62,519 nucleotides of DNA, from NCBI GenBank assembly GCA_021107755.1, contig JAIOSF010000015.1, positions 1-62,519 on the forward strand, given 5' to 3'. The notes beneath the pieces were generated by a model. It was given only the letters and a program-made list of their open reading frames with translations. It was not told where the DNA came from and ran no database searches. Below are positions 1 to 8,130 of the stretch, piece after piece. Source of the stretch: Arcobacteraceae bacterium. Its GTDB lineage: Bacteria > Campylobacterota > Campylobacteria > Campylobacterales > Arcobacteraceae. Numbering within the stretch: the stretch's first letter is position 1; every line of letters starts with the position of its first letter. The position numbers and the translations under genes were made by a program.

Positions 1-70
1 CTAAAAGATAGCTAAATTTCTTAAATGTTGCATATCCTTTTATTCCATTGAATAGATAATCTGTTTGCAT
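1..70 (-). CDS. N-terminal fragment of an unidentified protein, cut by the window edge
   Basis: An open frame on the minus strand starts with ATG at 70-68 and runs off the left end of the window after 23 codons. The visible peptide begins MQTDYLFNGIKGYATFKKF and carries no motif I recognise. An AGGAGA ribosome binding site lies about 15 bases upstream, which is rather far but supports a real start. It is transcribed away from hisH. The function cannot be judged from this fragment. Confidence 0.5.
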   Translation of the reverse strand, partial: MQTDYLFNGIKGYATFKKFSYLL

Positions 71-254
71 ATTTCACTCTTTAGTTCTCCTCTGTTGAGT
101 GCCATATGTTTCTGAACTTATACAGTTAAGTTAAATTTAATCTATTTGTAAGAAAGTATTAATGTTAATTATGCATAAAAAAGAGAATTTTATTTAACCA
201 AATACGATGTTTTTTTATAGTATAATCCCAACAATAAAATAGAAGGTTGATATA

Positions 255-863
255 TTGGTTGCAATAGTTGATTATAATATGGGAAATTTAGCAAGTGTTT
301 ATAATGCTTGTAAGCTAATAGATGCAGATGCTACAATAGTAAAAGACCCAACTAAATTAAAAGATTTTAATAGAATAATACTTCCAGGTGTTGGTGCTTT
401 TGGAGATGCTATGGAACATTTAAAATCTACAGGGATGTACGATGCAGTAAAAGAGTTTGCATCTAGTGGAAAACCAATTATTGGTATCTGTTTAGGTATG
501 CAATTATTATTTGAAAGTAGTGAAGAGTTTGGTGATACACAAGGTTTAGGACTAATTCCTGGGAAAGTTGTACCGTTTGATAAATCAAGAATGGATATGG
601 ATGACCACAAAGTACCACATGTGGGTTGGAATAAAATATTCAATAAACCAAACAAACTTTTTGATGGATTAGAAAATCCATATCTCTATTTTGTACACTC
701 TTTTCACGCTGTTTGTGATGATAAGTATACAATAGGTACAACACACTATGGATATGATTTTGTAAGTGCTGTACAAAAAGACAATATCTATGGATTTCAA
801 CCACATCCAGAAAAATCACATGACAATGGGATACAGATATTAAAAAACTTTATGAAATTATAA
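255..863 (+). CDS. hisH: Imidazole glycerol phosphate synthase glutaminase subunit HisH
   Basis: This is the class I glutamine amidotransferase subunit that feeds ammonia to HisF in histidine synthesis. The 202-residue length is normal for HisH. The nucleophile lies in GICLGMQ (Cys79), and the His/Glu pair of the triad in HPEKS (His184, Glu186). The glycine-rich PGVGAFG loop is at 44-50. The start is a TTG codon preceded at a good distance by AGAAGG. The gene reads toward hisA with a 19-base gap, so the two are co-transcribed. hisF, its obligate partner, is not in the window. Confidence 0.95.
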   Translation: MVAIVDYNMGNLASVYNACKLIDADATIVKDPTKLKDFNRIILPGVGAFGDAMEHLKSTGMYDAVKEFASSGKPIIGICLGMQLLFESSEEFGDTQGLGLIPGKVVPFDKSRMDMDDHKVPHVGWNKIFNKPNKLFDGLENPYLYFVHSFHAVCDDKYTIGTTHYGYDFVSAVQKDNIYGFQPHPEKSHDNGIQILKNFMKL

Positions 864-882
864 TTTAAGAGGAAAAGAGAAA

Positions 883-1590
883 ATGGATATATTACCAGCA
901 ATAGATTTAAAAGATGGAAAAGCAGTAAGACTTAGCAAAGGTCTTATGGAGAGTGCAAAGATTTATAGTGATGAGCCTTGGCAGGTTGCTAAGCGATTTG
1001 AAGAGCTTGGAAGCAAGTGGCTTCACATAGTTGATTTAAATGGTGCGTTTGCAGGAGAACCAGCAAATTTAGAACAGATTACAAAGATACGAGAAAACTG
1101 TAACTTAAAAATTGAACTTGGTGGTGGAATTCGTGATGAAGAGACTATTAAGATGTATGTAGAACTTGGTGTTGATAGACTTATACTTGGAAGTATCGCT
1201 GTAAAAAATCCACAATTCGTAAAAGATATGGCTGCAAAGTATCCAATTGCTGTTGGTATTGATGCTATGAATGGCATGGTTGCAGTTGAGGGTTGGGCTG
1301 AAGTATCAACTATGAAAGCTACAGACTTAGCACAAGAGTTTGCAAATGCAGGGGTTGAAGCGATTATCTGTACAGATATATCTAAAGATGGGATGCTTTG
1401 TGGAGTAAATGTTGAGTTTACAGAATCTATTGCAAAAGCTAGTAGAGTTGATACTATAGCGTCTGGTGGTGTAAAGGATATCGATGATATTATTAACTGT
1501 AAAGCAAATGGAAATATTGCTGGAGTTATAGTTGGAAAAGCATTTTATGAGGGAACTTTAGATTTAGAAGAAGCTTTTAAAGTTTTATAG
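883..1590 (+). CDS. hisA: Phosphoribosylformimino-5-aminoimidazole carboxamide ribotide isomerase HisA
   Basis: HisA is the (beta-alpha)8-barrel isomerase that opens the ribose of ProFAR to give PRFAR, the substrate of HisH-HisF. The 235 residues contain the catalytic Asp8 in PAIDLKDG and Asp127 in GIDAMNG. The phosphate-binding loops are also present: LGGGIRDEE near 79-87, and ASGGVKD and [11 protein letters not shown] in the C-terminal half. An AGAGGAAAAG ribosome binding site precedes the ATG. It is the last gene of the hisH-hisA unit and is followed at once by a terminator hairpin. Confidence 0.95.
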   Translation: MDILPAIDLKDGKAVRLSKGLMESAKIYSDEPWQVAKRFEELGSKWLHIVDLNGAFAGEPANLEQITKIRENCNLKIELGGGIRDEETIKMYVELGVDRLILGSIAVKNPQFVKDMAAKYPIAVGIDAMNGMVAVEGWAEVSTMKATDLAQEFANAGVEAIICTDISKDGMLCGVNVEFTESIAKASRVDTIASGGVKDIDDIINCKANGNIAGVIVGKAFYEGTLDLEEAFKVL

Positions 1591-1593
1591 ATT

Positions 1594-1632
1594 AAAAACT
1601 AACCATCAATTTAAGTTTGATGGTAGTTTTAT
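1594..1632. terminator. Bidirectional hairpin terminator between hisA and the nitrate importer operon
   Basis: Arms ACCATCAA (1602-1609) and TTGATGGT (1617-1624) form an 8-bp stem with a 7-base loop. The A-rich left flank and AGTTTT right flank give a U-run on either strand. It lies between convergent genes hisA and nrtD, so it probably ends both transcripts. Confidence 0.75.
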
Positions 1633-1638
1633 AATATC

Positions 1639-2433
1639 TTAATCGTCGTCTTTGGCAAATTTTTCATATAGAAAGCTCAAAATAGCTTCTCTACATCTAA
1701 TATACTCAGGGTCAGTTTGAAGTTCAACTCTATTCCGAGGTCGTTCTAAATTTACTTCTAAAATCTCACCTATTGTAGCTTCTGGACCATTTGTCATCAT
1801 GATGACTCTATCGCTTAATAGTACCGCTTCATCAACATCATGAGTAATAATTATAACTGTATTTTTTACTTTTTGTTGTATTCTCATAAGATGTTCTTGA
1901 AGATTTGCTCGAGTTAAACTATCTAGTGCTCCAAATGGTTCATCCATAAGCAATACTTTTGGTTTGATTGAGAGTGCTCGTGCAATACCAACTCTTTGTT
2001 TCATCCCTCCACTTATTTCATTTGGAAGCTTATCTGTTGCATGGTCTAGATTAACCATATTTACAAATTTTATAACTCTTTGATCAAGTTCATCTTTTGT
2101 GAGTTCTGGCATAACCTTTTTTACCGCTAATTCAATATTTTGGTATACTGTAAGCCAAGGGAGAAGTGAGTGATTTTGAAAAACTACAGCTCTTTCTGGT
2201 CCAGGACCTTTTATCTCTTTATTTTCTAAAAAAATATTACCTTCAGTTTGTATATCCAGTCCAGATATCATATTTAATAGTGTAGATTTACCACATCCAC
2301 TATGACCAATGATAGATATGATTTCATCTTTTTTTATATCTAAATCAACATCTGTTACAGCTATATAGTCATCTTTACCAGAAATTGGAAATCTTTTTTC
2401 AATAGCTTCTAATTTTAAAAATACTTTACTCAT
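1639..2433 (-). CDS. nrtD: Nitrate/nitrite ABC transporter ATP-binding protein (NrtD/NrtC family)
   Basis: This is the ATPase subunit of the nitrate importer. The 264 residues contain Walker A GHSGCGKST near 43-51, a Q-loop at VVFQNHSLLPW, the signature ISGGMKQR and Walker B VLLMDEPFGALD. These are typical of the nitrate/sulfonate/taurine group. It lacks the NrtA-like C-terminal sensor domain of cyanobacterial NrtC. The start codon shares one base with the nrtB stop (TAATG), so translation is coupled. The substrate assignment rests mainly on the neighbouring NrtA and on the divergent nitrate and nitrite reductase genes. Confidence 0.88.
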   Translation of the reverse strand: MSKVFLKLEAIEKRFPISGKDDYIAVTDVDLDIKKDEIISIIGHSGCGKSTLLNMISGLDIQTEGNIFLENKEIKGPGPERAVVFQNHSLLPWLTVYQNIELAVKKVMPELTKDELDQRVIKFVNMVNLDHATDKLPNEISGGMKQRVGIARALSIKPKVLLMDEPFGALDSLTRANLQEHLMRIQQKVKNTVIIITHDVDEAVLLSDRVIMMTNGPEATIGEILEVNLERPRNRVELQTDPEYIRCREAILSFLYEKFAKDDD

Positions 2434-3248
2434 TATACTCTACCTTTTTTTCTATAATCAAAATAATCTGCAATTTTACCCATAATAACATCTAACATAA
2501 AACCAACTAAACCAACTATGATAATACCAATGATAATATTTGCATATGCAAGATTGTTATACTCATCCCATATCCAGAATCCAATACCAATACCACCTGT
2601 TAGCATCTCAGCAGCTACAATTACAAGCCATGCAATACCAAGACTTAGTCTCATTCCTGTAAATATGTATGGAATAGCAACTGGTAATATAATTTTTATA
2701 ACTTTTTCCATAGGTGTAAACCTTAGCACCTTTGCAACATTCATATAATCTTCACTTACACTTTTAACACCAAGAGATGTATTAATAATAATTGGCCAAA
2801 TAGATGTTATAAAAATTGTAGATATAGCTGTAAGGGTAATATCTTGAAAAATAAATAATAACAGTGGTAACCAAGCAAGTGGTGACACTGGTTTAAATAT
2901 TTGTATATATGGATCAAGTGCATATTGAAAGTTTTTAGACATACCTATCATTAATCCAACAGGAACTCCTACAATAATAGCAAGTGCAAAACCACCAAAT
3001 ACTCTTTTTAATGACTCTAAAATTTGCCAAAAGATACCCATATCATCTTGGTTCTCTATATAAAAGGGATCAGATAATACTCCTATTACTTCATCTCCAT
3101 CTGCATTTATTCCACCAAATGCTGCAGTATATGTGGTTGATGGCGTTGGAAAGTCCTCAACGATATTTGCTATACCTGACCATATTTGTATTATCACAAT
3201 TAATACAATTAGTGGCAAAAATATTTTTTTTAATGTTTCTTTATTCAT
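2433..3248 (-). CDS. nrtB: Nitrate ABC transporter permease (NrtB family)
   Basis: This is the inner-membrane channel subunit, 271 residues. It has an N-terminal hydrophobic helix and about five more membrane segments. The ATPase-docking EAA-type loop is visible as SVSEDYMNVAKVLRFTPMEK, followed by ILPVAIPYIFTG. The long N-terminal periplasmic segment (about residues 30-80) is also seen in NrtB-type permeases. An AAAGGA ribosome binding site precedes the ATG. It is second in nrtA-nrtB-nrtD and is separated from nrtA by a strong intercistronic hairpin. Confidence 0.88.
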   Translation of the reverse strand: MNKETLKKIFLPLIVLIVIIQIWSGIANIVEDFPTPSTTYTAAFGGINADGDEVIGVLSDPFYIENQDDMGIFWQILESLKRVFGGFALAIIVGVPVGLMIGMSKNFQYALDPYIQIFKPVSPLAWLPLLLFIFQDITLTAISTIFITSIWPIIINTSLGVKSVSEDYMNVAKVLRFTPMEKVIKIILPVAIPYIFTGMRLSLGIAWLVIVAAEMLTGGIGIGFWIWDEYNNLAYANIIIGIIIVGLVGFMLDVIMGKIADYFDYRKKGRV

Positions 3249-3266
3249 TTTTTTCCTTTATGTGAA

Positions 3267-3314
3267 TTCTAGTTTTATATATATCTAATGATTTTAAACA
3301 CATATAAAACTAGA
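3267..3314 (-). other. Intercistronic stem-loop between nrtA and nrtB
   Basis: CTAGTTTTATAT (3269-3280) and its exact reverse complement ATATAAAACTAG (3302-3313) form a 12-bp stem, 13 bp with the flanking T-A pair, around a 21-base loop. No U-run follows on the transcribed minus strand, and the nrtB ribosome binding site comes next. That argues against a full terminator. The inferred role is an mRNA stabiliser or partial attenuator that keeps the binding-protein message in excess over the permease message. Confidence 0.65.
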
Positions 3315-3328
3315 GAGGCTAATCCCCT

Positions 3329-4708
3329 TTAGTTTTTGATAACAAATTTTGGATTAGCACATCCAGCTGGCCCATATGGACATACATATTTTGGTTGTTT
3401 AGTTTCAACAGACCATTTATTAGCTTTCATTAACTCCTCTTTTGAAACTTTTGAATTAGTTACCTCAAAATCAAAAATATAATCAACAGCTTTATTTGGG
3501 TCCCATACTTTTCCATCAATAAATTTATTGTACTCATCAACTCCATCTTTTTTCCAAGCTGATGGTGGAAGTGTGTATCCAACACTTTTTGCAACCTCTT
3601 CAAATAAATCAGGTCTATAAACTGATTCTATAAGTTTTTTCATATCAACAGGTTTATCAATTTGTCCCCATCTATACATTTGTGTCACAAACCACATACC
3701 GTGAGAGTAAAATGGATATGACGCATAGTAGTTAGCAAATGTATTAAACATAGGATTTTCAGAGTCTACACCTTTGTTATATAAAAAAGTTCCAGACATA
3801 GATTTTCTTAAAACTGACTTTGGTGCTTTAACATAGTTTTTCATTGCTAAAAATTTAATAGCTTCTTCTCTATTTTCCCAAGAAGCATCTAACCACATTT
3901 GAGCTTTTATTACAGCTCTCATAACAGCTTTAGTTGTTTCAGGGTATTTTTTTACAAAATCAGCTCTTGCTTGAAGTACTTTTTCTGGGTTGTTATTCCA
4001 AATATCGTAGTTTGTTACAAGTGCGCTTCCTTTACCTTTTAAAACAATTCTTGAGTTCCAAGGTTCTCCAACACAGTATCCTTCAATATTTCCAGCAATT
4101 AAGTTTGATGGCATTGTAGGTGGTGGAAATGGTTTAATTGTACAATCTTCATCTGGTTTAATTCCAGAACCAGCCATCCAATATCTTAACTCATAGTTAT
4201 GAGTAGAAACGGGGTGTACCATACCAAATGATAATGGTTGGTATTTTAATCCTTCTTTAGCATGTTTAGCATCAATATATTTTTTTAGACTCTCTGCACT
4301 TACTGGTCTTTGAGTTTTATCTAAACCATATTTCTCCATCTTACTAATAATGTTATTTCCATAAGTAATTGCATTTCCATTAAAGTCTAAAGATAATAAT
4401 GCTTGTAAGTTAGCATTTCCATTAATACCTAAAGTTGCAGCAATTGGCATACCAGCTAATGCGTGAGAAAAATCATATTCTCCACTTATCACTTTTTGCT
4501 GAATACCTGGCCATCCGCCACCCTCTTTTGCAACATGTACATCTAAACCTTCTGCTTTAAAGAAACCTTTCTCTTTTGCAATTACTAATGGGGCACAGTC
4601 TGTTAGTGCAATAAACCCTATTTTTAACTTTGTTTTTTCAGGAGCTGCCATTAAAGTGGAAGCTACAACTGATACCCCAAGTCCTATTTTAAGAACATTT
4701 TTAAACAT
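3329..4708 (-). CDS. nrtA: Nitrate ABC transporter periplasmic substrate-binding protein (NrtA/CmpA family)
   Basis: This is a 459-residue exported binding protein of the NrtA/CmpA family, which delivers nitrate or, in the CmpA branch, bicarbonate to the permease. An N-terminal Sec signal peptide of about 21 residues ends in TLMAA. Family stretches include IGFIALTDCAPLVIAKEKGFF near 30-50 and GGGWPGIQQKVISGEYDF. The signal peptide has no lipobox. An AAGGAG site precedes the ATG. It is first in nrtA-nrtB-nrtD and divergent from the nitrate reductase gene, which makes nitrate the likely ligand. Confidence 0.9.
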   Translation of the reverse strand: MFKNVLKIGLGVSVVASTLMAAPEKTKLKIGFIALTDCAPLVIAKEKGFFKAEGLDVHVAKEGGGWPGIQQKVISGEYDFSHALAGMPIAATLGINGNANLQALLSLDFNGNAITYGNNIISKMEKYGLDKTQRPVSAESLKKYIDAKHAKEGLKYQPLSFGMVHPVSTHNYELRYWMAGSGIKPDEDCTIKPFPPPTMPSNLIAGNIEGYCVGEPWNSRIVLKGKGSALVTNYDIWNNNPEKVLQARADFVKKYPETTKAVMRAVIKAQMWLDASWENREEAIKFLAMKNYVKAPKSVLRKSMSGTFLYNKGVDSENPMFNTFANYYASYPFYSHGMWFVTQMYRWGQIDKPVDMKKLIESVYRPDLFEEVAKSVGYTLPPSAWKKDGVDEYNKFIDGKVWDPNKAVDYIFDFEVTNSKVSKEELMKANKWSVETKQPKYVCPYGPAGCANPKFVIKN

Positions 4709-4750
4709 CTTTTCTCCTTAAATTTACATTATAAATGTTTTGATAGAAGA

Positions 4751-4756
4751 AGTATA
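4751..4756 (-). promoter_or_regulatory. -10 box of the nrtA promoter
   Basis: TATACT is read on the minus strand from 4756 to 4751 and is preceded directly by TTG. Transcription would start near 4745, giving a leader of about 37 bases before nrtA. The box begins exactly 40 bases from the centre of the 21-bp palindrome. Confidence 0.6.
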
Positions 4757-4785
4757 CAAGAAAATAAATAGAAATAATTCATATA

Positions 4786-4806
4786 ATTGTATATTTAATA
4801 TACAAT
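4786..4806. promoter_or_regulatory. Perfect 21-bp palindrome, putative operator of the nitrate-assimilation genes
   Basis: Half-site ATTGTATATT (4786-4795), a central T at 4796, and the exact reverse complement AATATACAAT (4797-4806) make a perfect palindrome. Its centre is 40 bases from the start of the -10 box on each side, so it sits near -51 for both divergent promoters. This suggests a dimeric regulator acting on both operons together. No regulator gene is adjacent. The half-site does not match the FNR/CRP form TTGAT-N4-ATCAA. Confidence 0.65.
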
Positions 4807-4833
4807 CTATTCTTAAAATTACATAAAAAATTT

Positions 4834-4841
4834 GTTATACT
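4834..4841 (+). promoter_or_regulatory. Extended -10 promoter of the nitrate reductase operon
   Basis: TGTTATACT, an extended -10 of TG-T-TATACT form, occupies about 4833-4841. Transcription would begin near 4848, leaving a leader of about 23 bases with GGAGA at 4861. Because the box overlaps upstream in-frame ATG codons, the true translation start must lie downstream at 4871. Confidence 0.6.
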
Positions 4842-4870
4842 GCTTTTGTAAATTTAATTTGGAGAAAAAT

Positions 4871-6853
4871 ATGATTCGTTCTGTTTGTGGTTATTGTGGT
4901 GTTGGATGTGGATTAGAATATGATGAAAAAACTTTAATAGGAGATATAACATATCCTACAAATGAAGGAAAAGTTTGTAGCAAAGGTGTCTCAGAACTTA
5001 TAAGTATACAAACTCCTACACGACTTTTACGACCTCATATAAGAGAAAATATTAATGATAGTTTGATAGTAGCAACTTGGGAAGAATCTGTATCTTTAAT
5101 AGCAAATAAAATAAAATCAACATCAAAAGATAAAATAGGATTTTACCTTTCAGGTCAATTACTAACGGAAGATTACTATATAGCGAATAAATTAGGAAAA
5201 GGTTTTATAGGTACTAATAATGTAGATACTAATAGTAGAACATGTATGGCAAGTGCTGTTGTCGCATATAAAAAATCTCTAGGTGCTGATTTTGTACCAT
5301 TAAGAATGGATGATATTATCCATGCAAATCTTCTTATCCTAGCAGGAGCAAATACTGCTGAAGCACATGTGGTATTTCATAATCAAATTAAAAAAGCAAA
5401 AAAACAGGGCTTAAAAGTTGTTGTTATTGATCCTAGATTTACAGATACAGCAAAAATTGCTGATATTTACTTACCTATTAAACCAGGAAGTGATATAGAT
5501 TTATTTAATCTTGTATCTAAAAGATTAATAGATGAAGATTTATATAATAAAGAATATGTAAAGAATAATATAAATAATTTTGAATTACTAAAAAATAAAT
5601 TTAAAAGAGTAGCTGTTACTAAAATGCTTAAAAGAACTGGATTAACTATAGAACAGTTTGAAGATTTTTGGGCTTTATATAAAGAAAGTGAAAATATTAT
5701 TACTGCTTGGACAATGGGACTTAATCAATCTGTTCAAGGAGTTGATAAAAATTTAGCTCTTATAAATACTCATCTCTTAACGGGAAAAATATTTAAGAGA
5801 GGTAATGGACCTTTATCTTTAACGGGACAGCCAAATGCAATGGGTGGTAGAGAAGTTGGTGGCTTATCCACTATGCTTGCAGTTCATCTTGGATTTGATG
5901 AGGAATCTATAAAAAAAGTATCTGCATTTTGGAATACAGATAAAATTGATAATAAATCAGGTCTTCCTGCTACAAAAATGCTTGATGCAAATTTAGATGT
6001 TTTAATTATATGTCATACAGATCCTGTATACCATTTACCAAATAGAAAAGAGACTGAGGAGTTATTAAAAAAGATTCCATTTGTCGTGGAGATAAATGCT
6101 TATGAAAACAGCGAAACAGCACCTTATTCTCATATAAGACTTCCAGCAGCGCCTTGGGGAGAAAAAGAGGGAACTCAAACAAATCTTGATAGAACTATTA
6201 CAAAACAAGAGAAACTTACACGCATATCTATAGATTGTAAGCCTGATTGGGAGATATTTCAACTTATTGCCCAGAAACTTGGCTATAAAAAACATTTTAA
6301 TTATGCAAATCCACAAGAGATATTTGAAGAGTTTCAAGCAATGAGTAAACTAAATTCTTATATGAATATTCATGAAGCATCTTATGAAAATCTTTCAAAA
6401 GAACCTTTTATCTGGGGTAAAAATATTGATACATTTTTAACACCTGATAAAAAAGGAAACCTATTTTTTGTAGAAAATAAATTATTGAGTGAAAAAACAA
6501 ATTTAGAATATCCATTTATTCTACTAACAGGTAGGACAAGAGATCAGTGGCATACTGGTACAAAAACAAATCTACCTACTACATTGTTAAAATTTAAAGA
6601 ACTAAATTTTTGTGAGATTAATTCTTTTGATGCTGAAGAATTAAATATCAAAGATGGTGATACCATAATTGTAAAGTCAAGAAGAGGGTCATTAGAAACA
6701 AAAGCTTTGATAACTGATACTATTAAACAGAAGATGATATTTATACCAATAAGTAATAGAGAGGTTAATTATCTTACAAATAATTTATTGGACAAAGAGT
6801 CTTTTGAACCAGATTACAACCATAGTGCAATAAAAATAGAAAAACTAAATTAA
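4871..6853 (+). CDS. narB: Assimilatory nitrate reductase, molybdopterin and [4Fe-4S] catalytic subunit
   Basis: This cytoplasmic enzyme reduces nitrate to nitrite for assimilation. The 660 residues begin with the [4Fe-4S] motif C-x2-C-x3-C (Cys6, Cys9, Cys13) and a fourth Cys at 36. The likely molybdenum ligand is Cys125 in SRTCMASAV. FKRGNGPLSLTGQPNAMGGREVGG and the C-terminal molydopterin-dinucleotide-binding domain (RTRDQWHTG) follow. A longer frame opens at 4832, but its start falls at the promoter; GGAGA before ATG 4871 fixes the start. There is no twin-arginine signal and no C-terminal BFD-type [2Fe-2S] domain, so this is the short, ferredoxin/flavodoxin-dependent type. It could also be called nasA. 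Confidence 0.9.
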   Translation: MIRSVCGYCGVGCGLEYDEKTLIGDITYPTNEGKVCSKGVSELISIQTPTRLLRPHIRENINDSLIVATWEESVSLIANKIKSTSKDKIGFYLSGQLLTEDYYIANKLGKGFIGTNNVDTNSRTCMASAVVAYKKSLGADFVPLRMDDIIHANLLILAGANTAEAHVVFHNQIKKAKKQGLKVVVIDPRFTDTAKIADIYLPIKPGSDIDLFNLVSKRLIDEDLYNKEYVKNNINNFELLKNKFKRVAVTKMLKRTGLTIEQFEDFWALYKESENIITAWTMGLNQSVQGVDKNLALINTHLLTGKIFKRGNGPLSLTGQPNAMGGREVGGLSTMLAVHLGFDEESIKKVSAFWNTDKIDNKSGLPATKMLDANLDVLIICHTDPVYHLPNRKETEELLKKIPFVVEINAYENSETAPYSHIRLPAAPWGEKEGTQTNLDRTITKQEKLTRISIDCKPDWEIFQLIAQKLGYKKHFNYANPQEIFEEFQAMSKLNSYMNIHEASYENLSKEPFIWGKNIDTFLTPDKKGNLFFVENKLLSEKTNLEYPFILLTGRTRDQWHTGTKTNLPTTLLKFKELNFCEINSFDAEELNIKDGDTIIVKSRRGSLETKALITDTIKQKMIFIPISNREVNYLTNNLLDKESFEPDYNHSAIKIEKLN

Positions 6854-6867
6854 AAGTGAGATTGAAT

Positions 6868-8130
6868 ATGAAAACAAACGCCACTTTGCCGATTTTACTA
6901 AAAAACCAAAAGATATTACTTATTGGTGGTGGAAATGTAGCTTTACAAAAAGCACAAGTATTAAGTGAAAATAATATTGATTTTATAATAATATCTCAAG
7001 AGCTTAATCAAGAGATACAAAAAATAAAACGAAAACAGATCAAAAAAAAGTTTACACTCAAAGATATAAAAAATTTCTATATTATTATAGATGCAACAGG
7101 AAATCCAAAAGTAGCTAAAAAACTTGTAAACTATAAAAAAACTCACAATATTTTACTCAATGTAGTTGATGTACCAGAGCTTTGTGATTTTTATTTTATG
7201 GCATTAACAGCAAATCAACCTTTACAAATAGCAGTTTCAAGCAATGGTGCATCTCCAACTGCTTCAATGTTTTTTAGAGATGAGTGTGCAAAACTTATCC
7301 CTAAAGATATAAAAAAATATCTTGCACAAAAACAAAAACAAAGAGATGAGGGGATTATAGATGTTACCCAAACACAAAAAGAACTTGAACTTTTAAAAAC
7401 GCAAGTGTATCTTGTGGGATGTGGTTTAGGAGATGTGGAACTTTTGACAATCAAAGCTTATAATATTATCAAAAGTGTTGATGTGGTTTTGTATGATTAT
7501 CTTATAAGTGATGAAATTATGAGTATAGTGCCAAAATCTACAAAAAAAGTATTTGTGGGAAAGAAAAAAGATTTTCACTCAAAAACACAAGAGGAGATAA
7601 ATGCACTTATTATTAAATACGCAAAAAAAGGTTTAACTGTAGCACGACTTAAAAGTGGTGATCCTTTTGTATTTGGTCGTGGTGCTGAAGAGTTGCAAGA
7701 CTTGATAAATGAACAAATACCAACAGAGGTAATACCAGGGATTAGTTCAAGTATAAGTGGCTGTTCAACTGCTGGAATTCCTATAACAGCGAGAGGTTAT
7801 GCAGCAGGATTTACAGTAGTTTCTGCACACTTAAAGGGAAATAGTGTAAACCTTGATTGGGTAGAACTTCTAAAAAAAGAAAATCACACAGTAGTAGTTT
7901 TAATGGGACTTAGTCGTGCAAAAAAGATAGTAGAAGAATCATTAATATTAGGTATACCACAAGAGAAACTTTGTGCGATAGTTTCAAATGCAAGTAGAGC
8001 AAATCAAAAAGTTGTGACGACAACTTTAAAAAATCTTGTAGTTGATTCACAGAATGTAGAACGACCTGCTATTGTGATATTCGGTGATGTAGTAAAATTT
8101 AATTCAATTTTTAATAAGGAAGTAATATGA
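6868..8130 (+). CDS. cysG: Siroheme synthase, precorrin-2 dehydrogenase fused to uroporphyrinogen-III C-methyltransferase
   Basis: This CysG-type fusion makes precorrin-2 from uroporphyrinogen III and oxidises it on the way to siroheme, the cofactor of the next gene product. Residues 1 to about 180 are the NAD-binding dehydrogenase/chelatase part (ILLIGGGNVALQKA). The rest is the SAM-dependent methyltransferase, with VYLVGCGLGDVELLT, GDPFVFGRGAEE and VIPGISS. A GTG at 6856 would add four residues; ATG 6868 is preferred. Its stop overlaps the nirA start (ATGA), so the cofactor enzyme and its user are translationally coupled. At 420 residues it is a little shorter than enterobacterial CysG. Confidence 0.92.
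   Translation: MKTNATLPILLKNQKILLIGGGNVALQKAQVLSENNIDFIIISQELNQEIQKIKRKQIKKKFTLKDIKNFYIIIDATGNPKVAKKLVNYKKTHNILLNVVDVPELCDFYFMALTANQPLQIAVSSNGASPTASMFFRDECAKLIPKDIKKYLAQKQKQRDEGIIDVTQTQKELELLKTQVYLVGCGLGDVELLTIKAYNIIKSVDVVLYDYLISDEIMSIVPKSTKKVFVGKKKDFHSKTQEEINALIIKYAKKGLTVARLKSGDPFVFGRGAEELQDLINEQIPTEVIPGISSSISGCSTAGIPITARGYAAGFTVVSAHLKGNSVNLDWVELLKKENHTVVVLMGLSRAKKIVEESLILGIPQEKLCAIVSNASRANQKVVTTTLKNLVVDSQNVERPAIVIFGDVVKFNSIFNKEVI

Noticed and set aside
4832-4870. N-terminal extension of the nitrate reductase frame by 13 codons
   Set aside because: It begins inside the extended -10 box, lacks a ribosome binding site, and GGAGA sits just before ATG 4871, which starts the conserved [4Fe-4S] motif.
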